Below, piece by piece: positions 38,956-49,607 of a DNA stretch of 64,000 bases. The DNA is taken from contig NZ_CP049905.1 in the NCBI RefSeq assembly GCF_011305535.1, forward strand, positions 372,001 to 436,000, given 5' to 3'. How positions within the stretch are numbered: position 1 is the first letter of the stretch; each line of letters starts with the position of its first letter. The DNA comes from Diaphorobacter sp. HDW4B. Lineage in GTDB: Bacteria; Pseudomonadota; Gammaproteobacteria; Burkholderiales; Burkholderiaceae_C. The position numbers and the translations under genes were made by a program. The notes under the pieces were generated by a model, which did no database searches, was not told where the DNA came from, and saw only the letters and a list, made by a program, of their open reading frames with translations.

Positions 38956-39630
38956 TTAGTCTGGATTCAGCAATTTCAAGAGCTCGAGTGGAGATTCGAT
39001 CAAGAAATCTGCACCCCAGTCGCGGGGATTTGCGCCGTCGCCCAGATAGCCATAGGCTGCGGCGACCGTCAGCATGCCGGCGGCCTTGCCTCCGACGATG
39101 TCTCGTTCGTCGTCACCGACGTAGATGCATTGCGCCGGATCGATCTGGATGCGACGGGCGGCCTCCAGAAGTGGCTCCGGATGTGGCTTGGAATGCGGGG
39201 TGGTGTCGCCGCTCACGACCGCACCCGCGGTTGCGAACAATGGCATGCGCTGAACGATCAAGGAGGTGAATCGCGTCGCCTTGTTGGTCACGACACCCCA
39301 GGGCATGGAGCGGGCGACCAGTGCTTCCACCAATTGCTGCACGCCATCGAACTGGAATGTGTTCTCGTGAATGCGTGCTTCGTAGTTGTCGAAGAACTCT
39401 TCGCGCAGTGCCGGGAAGTCCGGATGTTCGGGCGTCATGCCGAATCCGACTTTCAGCATGCCGCGCGCACCGGCTCCCGCCATATGCCGGTAGGCATCCA
39501 GCGGCAATGAAGACATTCCACGTGAGACGCGCAACATGTCGGCAGCAGCTCCAAGATCCGGTGCGCTGTCGATCAGGGTTCCGTCGAGATCGAACAGGAC
39601 GGCTCGAACGTTTTTCGTCAATTCACTCAT
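38956..39630 (-). CDS. gph: Phosphoglycolate phosphatase (HAD superfamily)
   Basis: A 224-residue HAD hydrolase of Gph type that removes phosphate from 2-phosphoglycolate, for example after DNA 3' end repair. Motif I is FDLDGTLID (Asp14, Asp16), motif II VVTNKA, motif III lysine in SKPHPEP, motif IV YVGDDERDIVGG. The gene lies eight bases after ubiG on the same strand, the usual order in Burkholderiales, so they are probably co-transcribed. Confidence 0.92.
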   Translation of the reverse strand: MSELTKNVRAVLFDLDGTLIDSAPDLGAAADMLRVSRGMSSLPLDAYRHMAGAGARGMLKVGFGMTPEHPDFPALREEFFDNYEARIHENTFQFDGVQQLVEALVARSMPWGVVTNKATRFTSLIVQRMPLFATAGAVVSGDTTPHSKPHPEPLLEAARRIQIDPAQCIYVGDDERDIVGGKAAGMLTVAAAYGYLGDGANPRDWGADFLIESPLELLKLLNPD

Positions 39631-39638
39631 GTGTGTGA

Positions 39639-40355
39639 TCAGTTCTGCAGTGGGCGACGGGTGGCGAACATGTAGTTCACACTGGTGTCATCGTTGAGCC
39701 AGTACCGGTTGCTCAATGGGTTGAACTGCAAGCCGCGTGTCTGCAGCACATCCAGCCCAGCGGTGCGGCAGGCCATGGCCAGTTCGCTCGGGCGAATCAT
39801 CTTGGCGTACTCGTGCGTTCCCTTGGGGAGCATCTTGAGCATGTATTCCGCACCGACGATCGCCAGCATGAAGGCCTTGGCGTTGCGATTGATGGTCGAG
39901 AAGAAGACCCAACCACCCGGCTTGACGAGCTTGGCGCAGGCTGCCACCACCGAACCCGGGTCGGGCACATGTTCCAGCATTTCCATGCAGGTGACGGTGT
40001 CGAAGGATCCCGGCTGCTCTTCTGCAAGTGCTTCCACGGCGACTTCGCGGTATTGAATATCGGGAGTTTCAGCCTCGAGTGCATGCAGTTGCGCCACTCT
40101 GAGCGCCTTGGTTGCCAGATCGATGCCAAGCACCTGCGCTCCGCGCCTTGACATCGAGTCCGAGAGAATGCCGCCACCGCAGCCCACATCGAGCACACGC
40201 TCGCCTCGTAGGGGCGAAATCTGGTCTATCCAGTCCAGTCGCAAGGGGTTGATCTGGTGCAGCGGGCGAAATTCGCTCTCTGGATCCCACCAGCGATGGG
40301 CCAGCTCGGAAAATTTGGCCAATTCGGCCGGATCGGCGTTCACGGATTCAGTCAT
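39639..40355 (-). CDS. ubiG: Ubiquinone biosynthesis O-methyltransferase UbiG
   Basis: A 238-residue SAM-dependent methyltransferase acting twice in ubiquinone synthesis. Family features: FSELAHRWWDPESEFRPLHQINPLRL (in parts), SAM motif VLDVGCGGGILS, DTVTCMEMLEHVPDP, and late NPLSNRYWL. Start MTESVNADPAEL chosen; an in-frame methionine 16 codons earlier precedes no family sequence and is close to the OmpA terminator. Followed directly by gph. Confidence 0.95.
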   Translation of the reverse strand: MTESVNADPAELAKFSELAHRWWDPESEFRPLHQINPLRLDWIDQISPLRGERVLDVGCGGGILSDSMSRRGAQVLGIDLATKALRVAQLHALEAETPDIQYREVAVEALAEEQPGSFDTVTCMEMLEHVPDPGSVVAACAKLVKPGGWVFFSTINRNAKAFMLAIVGAEYMLKMLPKGTHEYAKMIRPSELAMACRTAGLDVLQTRGLQFNPLSNRYWLNDDTSVNYMFATRRPLQN

Positions 40356-40426
40356 CCGATGATTTTCACCGATTCGCGAGGCGTCGAGGGCATCAACCTG
40401 CATCGTCAGAGGTGAGAGGCCATAAA

Positions 40427-40450
40427 AAAAGCCCCTCGAAAGGGGCTTTT
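40427..40450 (-). terminator. Rho-independent terminator of OmpA-family gene
   Basis: AAAAGCCCCT-CGAA-AGGGGCTTTT, a perfect ten-base stem with T run, 18 bases beyond the stop. Confidence 0.92.
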
Positions 40451-40467
40451 CATTGCAATCGCGAGGA

Positions 40468-41136
40468 TTACTTGGCGGCTTGTGTGCCCACCACTTCGAT
40501 TTCCACGCGACGGTTCTTGGCGCGGCCAGCTGCAGTCTTGTTGTCTGCGACTGGTTGCTTTTCGCCCTTGCCTTCGGTGTAGACGCGGTTCTTTTCGATG
40601 CCCTTGGACACCAGGTATGCCTTCACAGCTTCAGCGCGGCGAACCGACAGCTTCTGGTTGTAGGCGTCAGAACCCACGGAGTCGGTGTGACCCACAGCGA
40701 TGATGACTTCCAGGTTGATGTTCTTGACCTTGCCGACCAGATCATCCAGCTTGGCCTTGCCTTCTGGCTTCAGCACCGACTTGTCGAAGTCGAAGAATGC
40801 GTCAGCAGCGTAGGTGACCTTGGAGGACTGTGGCTGGGTTGGAGCTGGAGTAGCAGGCTTGGCTTCAGCAGGAGCTGGAGTCACAGCAGGAGGTACGACT
40901 GCAACAGGAGCTGCCTTTTGCAGGGCGCCGTCGCAACCTTCGGCTGCAGTAGCAGGCGTCCAGTTGGCATCGCGCCAGCACAGTTCGTTGGTGCCGTTCT
41001 TCCAGACCAACTCACCGGTGCCGTTTTGCCAGTTGTCGACGACGTTGCCGCCATCAGCTGCCTTGATTTGAGCGCCAGCAGATGTAGCGAGCACGGCAGA
41101 GGCCAACAACATCGCCACTTTGTTCAGTTTCTTCAT
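40468..41136 (-). CDS. OmpA-family outer-membrane/peptidoglycan-binding protein
   Basis: A 222-residue exported protein: signal peptide (MKKLNKVAMLLASAVLATSAGAQ region), a short domain with two cysteines (ELCWRD, EGCDG), a Pro/Ala-rich linker, and an OmpA C-terminal domain (FFDFDKSVLKPEG, VGHTDSVGSDAYNQKLSVRRA, NRRVEIEV) that binds peptidoglycan. There is no room for an eight-strand barrel, so it links the outer envelope and cell wall in another way. Start taken at MKKL; earlier in-frame codons do not form a leader. Probably highly expressed, with its own strong terminator. Confidence 0.9.
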   Translation of the reverse strand: MKKLNKVAMLLASAVLATSAGAQIKAADGGNVVDNWQNGTGELVWKNGTNELCWRDANWTPATAAEGCDGALQKAAPVAVVPPAVTPAPAEAKPATPAPTQPQSSKVTYAADAFFDFDKSVLKPEGKAKLDDLVGKVKNINLEVIIAVGHTDSVGSDAYNQKLSVRRAEAVKAYLVSKGIEKNRVYTEGKGEKQPVADNKTAAGRAKNRRVEIEVVGTQAAK

Positions 41137-41361
41137 GGTTCTCCTCTTGGGGAAAAAGCCGCAGCCGCGCTGCGAATCATGGACGTCGTCAGTGACCATC
41201 ACTAAGGACGTTGGAAACGATTGTGCCATACGTAACATCCTCCGGTCTGCACATGAGGGTCATGAACGGTAGGACAAAAGCGCAATACCCGAAGATATGT
41301 TGCCAGCGCGCAACATGGGGTTGGACCTAAAATGGTCACTTCCGCAGTCATTCCAGTTGTC

Positions 41362-44055
41362 ATGACCCAGTTTGCCAAAGAAACTTTGCCCATCAGCCTC
41401 GAAGAGGAGATGCGCCGCAGCTACCTAGATTACGCAATGAGCGTGATCGTGGGCCGCGCCCTCCCCGACGCCCGCGATGGCCTGAAGCCCGTCCATAGGC
41501 GAGTTCTGTATGCCATGCACGAACTCAACAATGACTGGAACCGCCCCTACAAAAAATCGGCGCGTATCGTCGGTGACGTGATCGGCAAGTATCACCCTCA
41601 CGGTGACAGTGCTGTTTACGACACCATCGTGCGCATGGCCCAGGACTTCTCCCTGCGCCACATGTTGGTGGACGGTCAGGGCAACTTCGGCTCCGTGGAC
41701 GGCGACAGCGCCGCGGCCATGCGCTACACCGAAATCCGCCTGTCGAAAATCGCACACGAAATGCTGGCCGACATCGACAAGGAAACCGTCGACTTCGGAC
41801 CCAATTACGACGGCAGCGAGCAGGAACCACTGGTTCTGCCAAGCCGCCTGCCCAACCTGCTGGTGAACGGCTCGGCCGGTATCGCGGTCGGTATGGCAAC
41901 CAACATTCCACCTCACAACCTGAATGAAGTGGTGGATGCTTGCCTGCACATGCTGCGCAATCCGGAAGCGACGATCGACGAGCTCATGGAGATCGTTCCC
42001 GCGCCCGACTTCCCGACCGCCGGTATCATCTACGGCATCAATGGCGTGAAGGAAGGCTATCGCACCGGTCGCGGCCGCGTGGTGATGCGCGCCAAGTGCC
42101 ACTTCGAGGACATCGACAAGGGCCAACGCCAGTCGATCATCGTCGACGAGCTGCCCTACCAGGTCAACAAGAAGACGCTGCAGGAGCGCATGGCCGAGCT
42201 GGTGCACGAGAAGAAGATCGAAGGCATCAGCCACATTCAGGACGAGTCCGACAAGTCGGGCATGCGTCTGGTGATCGAGCTCAAGCGCGGTGAAGTGCCT
42301 GAAGTGGTGCTCAACAATCTGTACAAGCAGACGCAGCTCCAGGACACGTTCGGCATGAACATGGTGGCGCTGATCGATGGCCAGCCCAAGCTGTGCAATC
42401 TGCGCGAACTGATTCAGGTGTTCCTGCAGCATCGCCGCGAAGTGGTCACACGTCGCACCGTGTTCGAGCTGCGCAAGGCGCGCGACCGCGGTCACGTGCT
42501 GGAAGGTCTGGCCGTTGCGCTCGCGAACATCGACGAGTTCATCCGCATCATCCGTGAATCGCCCACGCCACCGGTCGCCAAGTCCGAGCTGATGGCCCGC
42601 TCGTGGGACAGCTCGCTGGTGCGCGAGATGCTCACCCGCACGCGTGAAGACGGCGGCGTGATTAATGCCGACGACTACCGCCCGGAAGGTCTGGAGCGCG
42701 AATTCGGCATGCAGAACGATGGTCTGTATCGCCTGTCCGAAACACAGGCCCAGGAAATTCTGCAGATGCGTCTGCAGCGCCTGACCGGTCTGGAGCAGGA
42801 CAAGATCGTTGCCGAGTACAAGGATGTCATGTCGGTCATCGAAGACCTGCTGGACATTCTGGCCAAGCCCGAGCGCGTGTCCGTCATCATCGGAGAAGAA
42901 CTCACCGCAGTGAAGACCGAGTTCGGTCAGACCAAGCTCGGCGCACGCCGCACCGAAGTCGAACACAGCGCGCAGGATCTCTCCACTGAAGACCTGATCA
43001 CGCCGACCGACATGGTCGTGACGCTTTCGCACACCGGCTACATCAAGAGCCAACCGCTCTCTGAGTACCGCTCGCAAAAGCGTGGCGGTCGCGGCAAGCA
43101 GGCGACGGCGACCAAGGAAGACGACTGGATCGATCAGCTCTTCATCGCCAACACGCACGACTATCTGCTGTGCTTCTCCAACAAGGGCCGCCTGTACTGG
43201 CTCAAGGTCTGGGAAGTGCCTGCGGGCTCGCGCGGCTCGCGCGGTCGTCCCATCGTCAACATGTTCCCGCTGCAGGAAGGCGAGAAGATCAACGTGGTGC
43301 TGCCGCTGACCGGCGAATACCGCAGCTTCCCGGCCGATCACTACGTGTTCATGGCCACCAGCATGGGCACCGTGAAGAAGACCGCGCTCGACGAATTCAG
43401 CAACCCGCGCAAGGCCGGCATCATCGCCGTGGGCCTTGACGAGGGCGACTTCCTGATCGGCGCTGCGCTCACCGACGGCAAGCATGACGTGATGCTGTTC
43501 AGCGATGGTGGCAAGGCTGTGCGCTTCGACGAAAACGACGTTCGCCCCATGGGTCGCAACGCCCGTGGCGTGCGCGGCATGAACATCGACGAAACGCAAA
43601 GCGTGATCGCAATGCTCGTGGCCGATGCGGAATCCACGGCTGAAAACGTCGAAGGCGGCGAAGCCAGCACCAGCGCACAAAGCGTGCTGACAGCCACCGA
43701 AAACGGCTACGGCAAGCGCACGCACATCAGCGAATACACACGCCACGGTCGCGGCACCAAAGGCATGATCGCGATCCAGCAATCGGAGCGCAATGGCAAG
43801 GTGGTGGCGGCAACACTGGTGAATACCGACGACCAGATCATGCTGATCACCGACACCGGCGTGCTGGTTCGCACCCGCGTGGGCGAGATCCGCGAGATGG
43901 GTCGCGCAACGCAAGGTGTGACGCTGATTTCGCTGGACGACGGCGCCAAGCTGAGCGGCCTGCAACGCATCGTGGAAAACGATGCGAATATGGTCGAAGG
44001 CGGTGACGCGGAAGGTGGCGAAGGCGACGCGGAAGGCACTGCAAGCGACGCTTGA
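41362..44055 (+). CDS. gyrA: DNA gyrase subunit A
   Basis: An 897-residue gyrase A subunit that cuts and rejoins DNA during negative supercoiling. Catalytic Tyr122 lies in AAMRYTEI. The quinolone region [13 protein letters not shown] keeps Ser83 and Asp87, i.e. the susceptible-type residues, with numbering identical to E. coli. The GyrA box in the C-terminal propeller reads QKRGGRGK. The C-terminus is acidic and Gly-rich. Start [10 protein letters not shown] was used; an in-frame GTG/ATG 10 codons earlier is possible. Confidence 0.97.
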   Translation: MTQFAKETLPISLEEEMRRSYLDYAMSVIVGRALPDARDGLKPVHRRVLYAMHELNNDWNRPYKKSARIVGDVIGKYHPHGDSAVYDTIVRMAQDFSLRHMLVDGQGNFGSVDGDSAAAMRYTEIRLSKIAHEMLADIDKETVDFGPNYDGSEQEPLVLPSRLPNLLVNGSAGIAVGMATNIPPHNLNEVVDACLHMLRNPEATIDELMEIVPAPDFPTAGIIYGINGVKEGYRTGRGRVVMRAKCHFEDIDKGQRQSIIVDELPYQVNKKTLQERMAELVHEKKIEGISHIQDESDKSGMRLVIELKRGEVPEVVLNNLYKQTQLQDTFGMNMVALIDGQPKLCNLRELIQVFLQHRREVVTRRTVFELRKARDRGHVLEGLAVALANIDEFIRIIRESPTPPVAKSELMARSWDSSLVREMLTRTREDGGVINADDYRPEGLEREFGMQNDGLYRLSETQAQEILQMRLQRLTGLEQDKIVAEYKDVMSVIEDLLDILAKPERVSVIIGEELTAVKTEFGQTKLGARRTEVEHSAQDLSTEDLITPTDMVVTLSHTGYIKSQPLSEYRSQKRGGRGKQATATKEDDWIDQLFIANTHDYLLCFSNKGRLYWLKVWEVPAGSRGSRGRPIVNMFPLQEGEKINVVLPLTGEYRSFPADHYVFMATSMGTVKKTALDEFSNPRKAGIIAVGLDEGDFLIGAALTDGKHDVMLFSDGGKAVRFDENDVRPMGRNARGVRGMNIDETQSVIAMLVADAESTAENVEGGEASTSAQSVLTATENGYGKRTHISEYTRHGRGTKGMIAIQQSERNGKVVAATLVNTDDQIMLITDTGVLVRTRVGEIREMGRATQGVTLISLDDGAKLSGLQRIVENDANMVEGGDAEGGEGDAEGTASDA

Positions 44056-44140
44056 TGCGACTCCGCCGTCGCCCTGTGCTGAATGCGCCGGGCGACTGCA
44101 GACACATGGCGGACACCGCGCCAACGCAAGGTGTCCGCTT

Positions 44141-44162
44141 GCAGCTCACAAGCTGCTTTTTT
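44141..44162 (+). terminator. Terminator between gyrA and serC
   Basis: GCAGCT-CACA-AGCTGC followed by TTTTTT. A second stem, GGACACC/GGTGTCC, precedes it at 44111-44136. Alternative role: attenuation of serC. Confidence 0.78.
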
Positions 44163-44180
44163 CTTTTCTCAGGTTTGACG

Positions 44181-45290
44181 ATGAATCGCCCTTTTAACTT
44201 TTCCGCCGGTCCCGCTGCAATTCCCGAAGAAGTTCTGAAAACGGCGGCCGCCGAAATGCTCGACTGGCACGGCAGCGGCATGAGCGTGATGGAAATGAGC
44301 CATCGCGGCAAGGAATTCATCTCGATCTGCGAAAAGGCCGAATCCGATTTCCGCGAACTCATGGCTGTGCCCAAGGAGTTCAAGATCCTGTTCATGCAAG
44401 GTGGCGGTCTGGCCGAGAACGCCATCGTTCCGCTGAACCTCTCGCGCGGCGCGACGGTCGACTTCGTGGTCACCGGCTCGTGGAGCCAGAAGTCGCGCAA
44501 GGAAGCGGGCAAGTACGCGGCCGAAGTGCACACCGCCGCCACCGGCGCGGACAGCCAATTCACCACCCTGCCCGATCCATCGACTTGGCAGTTGAGCCGT
44601 GGTGCGAGCTACCTGCACATCTGCAGCAACGAGACCATCGACGGCATCGAGTTCCAGCAACTGCCTGATCTGAAGGCGCTGGGCAGCGACGCGCCACTGG
44701 TCATCGACTTCTCGTCGCACGTGGCTTCGCGCTCCGTCGACTGGTCCAAAGTGGGCCTTGCATTCGGCGGCGCGCAGAAGAACCTTGGTCCCGCCGGCCT
44801 CACGCTCGTCGTGGTGCGCGAAGACCTGCTCGGCCACGCCCTGCCCGCCTGCCCCAGCGCGTTCGACTACAAGGTGGTGGCCGAGAACGAATCCATGTTC
44901 AACACGCCGCCGACCTGGGGCATCTACATTGCCGGTCTGACCTTCGCGTGGCTCAAGAACCAGCGCGAAGGCGATGCCACCGGCGTTGCCGCCATGGAGT
45001 TGCGCAACATCGCCAAGGCGAAGGCGCTGTACGACTACATCGACGCGTCCGACTTCTATCTGAACAAGGTTGCCGCCAACTGCCGTTCGCGCATGAACAT
45101 TCCGTTCTTCCTGAAGGACGAGTCACGCAACGACGATTTCCTCGCAGGTGCCAAGGCCCATCAACTGCTGCAGCTCAAGGGCCACAAGTCCGTGGGCGGC
45201 ATGCGCGCCAGCCTCTACAACGCCATGCCGATGGCGGGTGTCGAAGCGCTGATCGCCTACATGCGAGAATTTGAAAAAAAGCATAGCTGA
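44181..45290 (+). CDS. serC: Phosphoserine aminotransferase
   Basis: A 369-residue PLP enzyme making 3-phosphoserine (and acting in pyridoxal phosphate synthesis). The opening [19 protein letters not shown] is diagnostic; the PLP lysine is Lys200 in [11 protein letters not shown]. The end [15 protein letters not shown] is conserved. The ATG follows shortly after the gyrA terminator; an in-frame upstream frame is non-coding. First gene of the serC-pheA-tyrA-aroA supraoperon typical of many proteobacteria. Confidence 0.96.
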   Translation: MNRPFNFSAGPAAIPEEVLKTAAAEMLDWHGSGMSVMEMSHRGKEFISICEKAESDFRELMAVPKEFKILFMQGGGLAENAIVPLNLSRGATVDFVVTGSWSQKSRKEAGKYAAEVHTAATGADSQFTTLPDPSTWQLSRGASYLHICSNETIDGIEFQQLPDLKALGSDAPLVIDFSSHVASRSVDWSKVGLAFGGAQKNLGPAGLTLVVVREDLLGHALPACPSAFDYKVVAENESMFNTPPTWGIYIAGLTFAWLKNQREGDATGVAAMELRNIAKAKALYDYIDASDFYLNKVAANCRSRMNIPFFLKDESRNDDFLAGAKAHQLLQLKGHKSVGGMRASLYNAMPMAGVEALIAYMREFEKKHS

Positions 45291-45382
45291 AGAAATCGAG
45301 ATTCACGACGCGCGCGAGCCCAGAAAAAAGCAACGAGCATCGCGCGTTCGCCGTCCCCAACAAACCATTGAATCCTGCCCTG

Positions 45383-46483
45383 ATGACCACACCCCAAGCC
45401 TCTCCTGACCTCGCCAGTCTGCGCGTGCAGATCGACAACATCGACCAACAAATGCTCTCCCTGCTCAACCAGCGCGCACTGGTGGCGGAGCGTGTGGGCG
45501 AGGTCAAGAAACGTGAAGGCTCGGCGTTTTTCCGCCCTGATCGCGTGGCGCAGGTCATCGAAAAAATCAAGACCGCCAACCCCGGCCCGCTCAAGCCCAC
45601 ACATGTGGCGGCCATCTGGCGCGAAATCATGTCGGCCTGCCTGGCGCTCGAATCGCCCCAGCGCGTGGCCGTGCTCGGCCCGGCTGGCACGTTCTGCGAA
45701 GAGGCCGCCATTCAGTATTTCGGCGGCGCTGCCGATCTGCTGTACTGCAACAGCTTTGAAGAAGTCTTCCACGCCACGGCCGCCGGCAGCGCGCAGTACG
45801 GCGTCGTCGGCATCGAGAACTCCACCGAAGGCGTGGTGACCCGCTCGCTCGACATGCTGCTGCACACGCCCTGCCATGTGGTGGGCGAAGTGAGCCTGCT
45901 GATTCGCCACAACCTGCTGCGCACCACCAACTCGGCCGAGAACATCGAAGTGGTTGCCGCACATCCACAAGCGCTCGCGCAATGCCAGGCCTGGCTGTCC
46001 AAGCACCTGCCGCACGCCGAGCGTCGCCCGGTGGAAAGCAACGCCGAAGGCGCGCGTCTGGCAGCCCTCAACCCCACTTGGGCGGGCATTGCCAGCGAAC
46101 GTGCTGCGCAGCAGTTCGGCCTGCATGTGGTCGCTCACGCGATTCAGGACGAGGCCTACAACCGCACGCGTTTTGCGGTGATCTGCCTGCCCGACACGCT
46201 GCCCACACCGGCACCCTCGGGCCACGATTGCACCAGCCTGATCATCTCCGTGCCCAACCGTCCGGGTGCCGTGTACGAACTGCTCGCACCGCTCAAGAAG
46301 CACAACGTGTCGATGACGCGCTTCGAATCGCGCCCCGCACGCACCGGCAAGTGGGAGTACTACTTCTACGTGGACGTCGAAGGCCATCCCGACCAGCCGA
46401 ACGTGGCTCAGGCACTCGCCGAGCTGCAGCAGCTCAGCGCGTTCTACAAGCAGCTCGGCACCTATCCCACGTCCGCTGCCTGA
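45383..46483 (+). CDS. pheA: Bifunctional chorismate mutase / prephenate dehydratase (P-protein)
   Basis: A 366-residue phenylalanine-branch enzyme. The N-terminal AroQ mutase (about 10-95; RVQIDNIDQQMLSLLNQRALVAERVG, in parts) is followed by prephenate dehydratase (VAVLGPAGTFCEEAA, GIENSTEGVVTRSLD, NRTRFAVI) and an ACT regulatory domain with NRPGAVYELL and TRFESRP, the site where phenylalanine inhibits. An alternative TTG start lies five codons upstream at 45368. The gene starts 93 bases after serC. Confidence 0.95.
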   Translation: MTTPQASPDLASLRVQIDNIDQQMLSLLNQRALVAERVGEVKKREGSAFFRPDRVAQVIEKIKTANPGPLKPTHVAAIWREIMSACLALESPQRVAVLGPAGTFCEEAAIQYFGGAADLLYCNSFEEVFHATAAGSAQYGVVGIENSTEGVVTRSLDMLLHTPCHVVGEVSLLIRHNLLRTTNSAENIEVVAAHPQALAQCQAWLSKHLPHAERRPVESNAEGARLAALNPTWAGIASERAAQQFGLHVVAHAIQDEAYNRTRFAVICLPDTLPTPAPSGHDCTSLIISVPNRPGAVYELLAPLKKHNVSMTRFESRPARTGKWEYYFYVDVEGHPDQPNVAQALAELQQLSAFYKQLGTYPTSAA

Positions 46484-46494
46484 GGTTGACCAGC

Positions 46495-47382
46495 ATGTTC
46501 GAACAACTAGGTCTCATCGGTTGCGGTCTCATGGGTGGCTCGTTTGCCAAGGCCATGAAGCGCGCCGGACTCGTCAATCGCGTGGTTGGCTACAGCAAGT
46601 CGCCGTCGACCACCGAACGCGCACGCCAGCTCGGCGTGATCGATGTGGAAGCGCCCTCCGCGCTGCTCGCGGTGGCGGGTGCCGACATCGTCCTCGTCGC
46701 TGTCCCCGTGGCCGCGACCGAAGCCACGCTCAAAGCCATCAAGCACCTCGTCACGCCGCAAATGCTGATCATGGACGTCGGCTCCACCAAGTCGGACGTG
46801 GTGCAGGCCGCCCGCGCGGCACTGCGCGATCAGATCGGCTCTTTTGTGCCAGCGCACCCGATCGCGGGCCGCGAAGTCTCGGGCGTCGAGCATTCCGATG
46901 CCGACCTCTACACCGGCAAGCAGGTCATTCTGACCCCCACCGAACGCACGTTGACCGCTCAGCTCAAGCGCGCCGAAGCCGTCTGGAGCGCGCTCGGCTG
47001 CCGCGTGTCGCACATGTCGCCGGAAGCGCACGATGCCGCCTTCGCTGCGGTGAGTCACCTGCCGCATATGCTCGCGTTCTCGATGATGAACAGCCTCACC
47101 CAGCAGGAGCGCTCGGACGAATTGCTGTCGCTTGCCGGGCCCGGCTTTCGCGATTTCACGCGCATTGCCGCGAGCGATCCGAAGATGTGGCGCGACGTGC
47201 TGCGCGCCAACCGCGATGAGGTGCTCGCCCAGACACGGCATTTCAAAGACTCGCTCGCACAGTTCGAGAAGGCTCTGCAGAGCAACGACGATCAGGCGCT
47301 CGAAGACCTGATCACCATCGCGAGCCACACCCGCGCCAACTGGCGCATGGGCGCGCAGCGCAAGCGCAAAGACGACCTGTAA
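46495..47382 (+). CDS. tyrA: Prephenate dehydrogenase
   Basis: A 295-residue NAD(P)-dependent enzyme of the tyrosine branch. The Rossmann motif GLIGCGLMGGSFAKAMK opens the protein; GSTKSDVV, PAHPIAGREVSGVEHSD (catalytic His region) and SHLPHMLAFSM follow. There is no ACT domain, so feedback control may be weak or at another step. Start ATG lies 11 bases after the pheA stop and the stop is nine bases before aroA, indicating one transcript. Confidence 0.94.
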   Translation: MFEQLGLIGCGLMGGSFAKAMKRAGLVNRVVGYSKSPSTTERARQLGVIDVEAPSALLAVAGADIVLVAVPVAATEATLKAIKHLVTPQMLIMDVGSTKSDVVQAARAALRDQIGSFVPAHPIAGREVSGVEHSDADLYTGKQVILTPTERTLTAQLKRAEAVWSALGCRVSHMSPEAHDAAFAAVSHLPHMLAFSMMNSLTQQERSDELLSLAGPGFRDFTRIAASDPKMWRDVLRANRDEVLAQTRHFKDSLAQFEKALQSNDDQALEDLITIASHTRANWRMGAQRKRKDDL

Positions 47383-47391
47383 ATCACACCG

Positions 47392-49422
47392 ATGTTCACT
47401 ACCGAGTACCTCGACCTGCCACCGCTGCAATCCGCAGGCGGCAGCGTGCAACTCCCCGGCTCCAAGAGCATCTCCAACCGCGTTCTGCTGCTGTCCGCTT
47501 TAAGCGAAGGCACGACCGAAGTGCGCGATCTGCTGGCCTCCGACGACACCCGCGTGATGTTGGACGCGCTGCGCCAGATCGGCTGCGATGTGCAGGAGGG
47601 CGCGGGCGACAACTCCGGCACCGTGCGCATCACCGGCCTTGGCACCAAGGCGCCGAATTCGCCCGCCAGCCTGTTCCTCGGCAATGCCGGAACGGCCATG
47701 CGCCCGCTGACTGCGGCACTCTCGCTGCTGGGCGGCGACTTTGAACTCAAGGGTGTGCCGCGCATGCACGAGCGCCCGATCGGCGACCTGATCGACGCGC
47801 TGCGCCAGCTCGGCTGCCAGATCGACTATCTCGGCAACGAAGGCTTTCCGCCGCTGCACATCCAACATGGCAACGGCCTGCCCGCGCTCAAGCTCGATGA
47901 ATCGATCAAGGTGCGCGGCGACGTCTCCAGCCAGTTCCTCACGGCGCTGCTGATGGCGCTGCCGCTGGTGGCCAAGACGCAGGACATCGTCATCGACGTG
48001 GTCGGCGAACTGATCTCCAAGCCCTACATCCACATCACGCTGGAGCTGCTCGCGCGCTTCGGCATCGTGGTCAAGCACGACCACTGGCAACGCTTCACCA
48101 TCGCGAAGGGCAGCCGCTATGTGTCGCCCGGCGTGCTGCATGTGGAGGCGGATGCCTCTTCCGCCAGCTACTTCATCGCTCTGGGCGCGATTGCCCCGGC
48201 AAGCGAGGGCCAGAACGGCATCAAGGTGCTGGGCGTCGGTCAGGATTCGATTCAGGGCGACATCCGTTTTGTCGAAGCCGCCCGCGCCATGGGTGCCGAC
48301 ATCGAAAGCGGCCCGAACTGGCTGCAGATTCGCCGTGGTGCCTGGCCGCTCAAGGCCATCGAGATGGACTGCAACCACATTCCCGACGCCGCCATGACGC
48401 TGGCGGTGATGGCGCTGTTTGCCGATGGCACGACCACGCTCACCAACATCGCAAGCTGGCGCGTGAAGGAAACCGACCGCATCGCCGCCATGGCCATCGA
48501 AAGCCGCAAGCTGGGCGCGGTCATCGAAGAAGGCCCGGACTACCTGCGCATCACGCCGCCCGCCACAGTGGCCGACTGGAGGGCCGCCAGCATCCACACC
48601 TATGACGACCACCGCGTCGCCATGTGCTTCTCGCTCGCGACCTTCAATCCTGCAGGCGTTCCGGTGCGCATTGAAGACCCCAAGTGCGTGGGCAAGACCT
48701 TCCCCGACTACTTCGAGGCGCTGTTCAGCGTCGCCAAAGTCCGCATCGATCACATTCCGGTGATCTGCCTCGACGGCCCGACCGCATCCGGCAAGGGTAC
48801 GGTGGCCGCTGCGGTCGCCAAGAAGCTCGGCTACCGCTTTCTCGATTCGGGCGCGATGTACCGCATCTCCGCCTACGCTGCCCTCAAAGCCGGCATGGTC
48901 ATTGACGCGGCCCACGAAGAGCGCATCGCCGCCCACGCCCGCGAGCTGCCCGTGCATTTCGAGGGCGGTCGCATCCTGCTCGACAAGGAAGACGTCACCG
49001 ATGCCATCCGCACCGAAGAGGCTGGCATGAACGCCTCCAAGGTCTCGGCGCTGCCTCTGGTGCGCCTCGCGCTGGTCGATCTGCAACACAGTTTTCAGAA
49101 GCTGCCGGGCCTCGTGGCGGACGGCCGCGACATGGGCACGGTGATCTTCCCGGAAGCCCCTTTGAAGGTGTTTTTGACCGCCTCCGCAGCATGTCGCGCG
49201 GAGCGCCGCCTTAAGCAGTTGATTTCTAAAGGAATTTCAGCTAATATCGACACTCTTCGCGCAGACTTGGAAGCGCGTGACGCCCGGGATCAGAACCGCG
49301 CGGTCGCGCCCCTCAAGCCCGCCGTGGATGCTCTGGTGCTGGACAACTCTGCTCTTTCCGTCGATGAGGCGGTGGATCAGGTGATTGCCTGGTGGCAGGC
49401 ACGTCAGCCGTTCGGCGCTTGA
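47392..49422 (+). CDS. aroA: Fused EPSP synthase / cytidylate kinase
   Basis: A 676-residue fusion. Residues 1 to about 445 are 3-phosphoshikimate 1-carboxyvinyltransferase ([57 protein letters not shown]). Residues about 455-670 are cytidylate kinase, with the P-loop GPTASGKGT at 462-470, DSGAMYRI, and [15 protein letters not shown]. No stop separates them. In most bacteria the genes (aroA, cmk) are adjacent but distinct; fused forms are known in Burkholderiales. It links the shikimate pathway with CMP recycling and lies just before rpsA, the classical cmk neighbour. Confidence 0.96.
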   Translation: MFTTEYLDLPPLQSAGGSVQLPGSKSISNRVLLLSALSEGTTEVRDLLASDDTRVMLDALRQIGCDVQEGAGDNSGTVRITGLGTKAPNSPASLFLGNAGTAMRPLTAALSLLGGDFELKGVPRMHERPIGDLIDALRQLGCQIDYLGNEGFPPLHIQHGNGLPALKLDESIKVRGDVSSQFLTALLMALPLVAKTQDIVIDVVGELISKPYIHITLELLARFGIVVKHDHWQRFTIAKGSRYVSPGVLHVEADASSASYFIALGAIAPASEGQNGIKVLGVGQDSIQGDIRFVEAARAMGADIESGPNWLQIRRGAWPLKAIEMDCNHIPDAAMTLAVMALFADGTTTLTNIASWRVKETDRIAAMAIESRKLGAVIEEGPDYLRITPPATVADWRAASIHTYDDHRVAMCFSLATFNPAGVPVRIEDPKCVGKTFPDYFEALFSVAKVRIDHIPVICLDGPTASGKGTVAAAVAKKLGYRFLDSGAMYRISAYAALKAGMVIDAAHEERIAAHARELPVHFEGGRILLDKEDVTDAIRTEEAGMNASKVSALPLVRLALVDLQHSFQKLPGLVADGRDMGTVIFPEAPLKVFLTASAACRAERRLKQLISKGISANIDTLRADLEARDARDQNRAVAPLKPAVDALVLDNSALSVDEAVDQVIAWWQARQPFGA

Positions 49423-49607
49423 TTTTTTGATCATTCGCCCTCAGTTGGCACCGCTGGCCCCACACGGCCCCCATCGCGCTGCACGCGCATTGGCTGTGTG
49501 GGTTTTGCAACCTTAACCCCGCGGGTCAAACCGCACTCCTCCGCAGGCAGCCATAAAAACATTCGGCAATAGTGCCAATGGAAACCTGTTTGTGGACAAG
49601 GAAATTC

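Noticed and set aside
41425-44124. An 899-codon open frame antisense to gyrA, and a similar 1,004-codon frame antisense to mrpA (54116-57130)
   Set aside because: They lie fully opposite unmistakable genes, show His/Ala/Gln/Arg-rich composition typical of antisense frames in GC-rich DNA, and have no family motifs.
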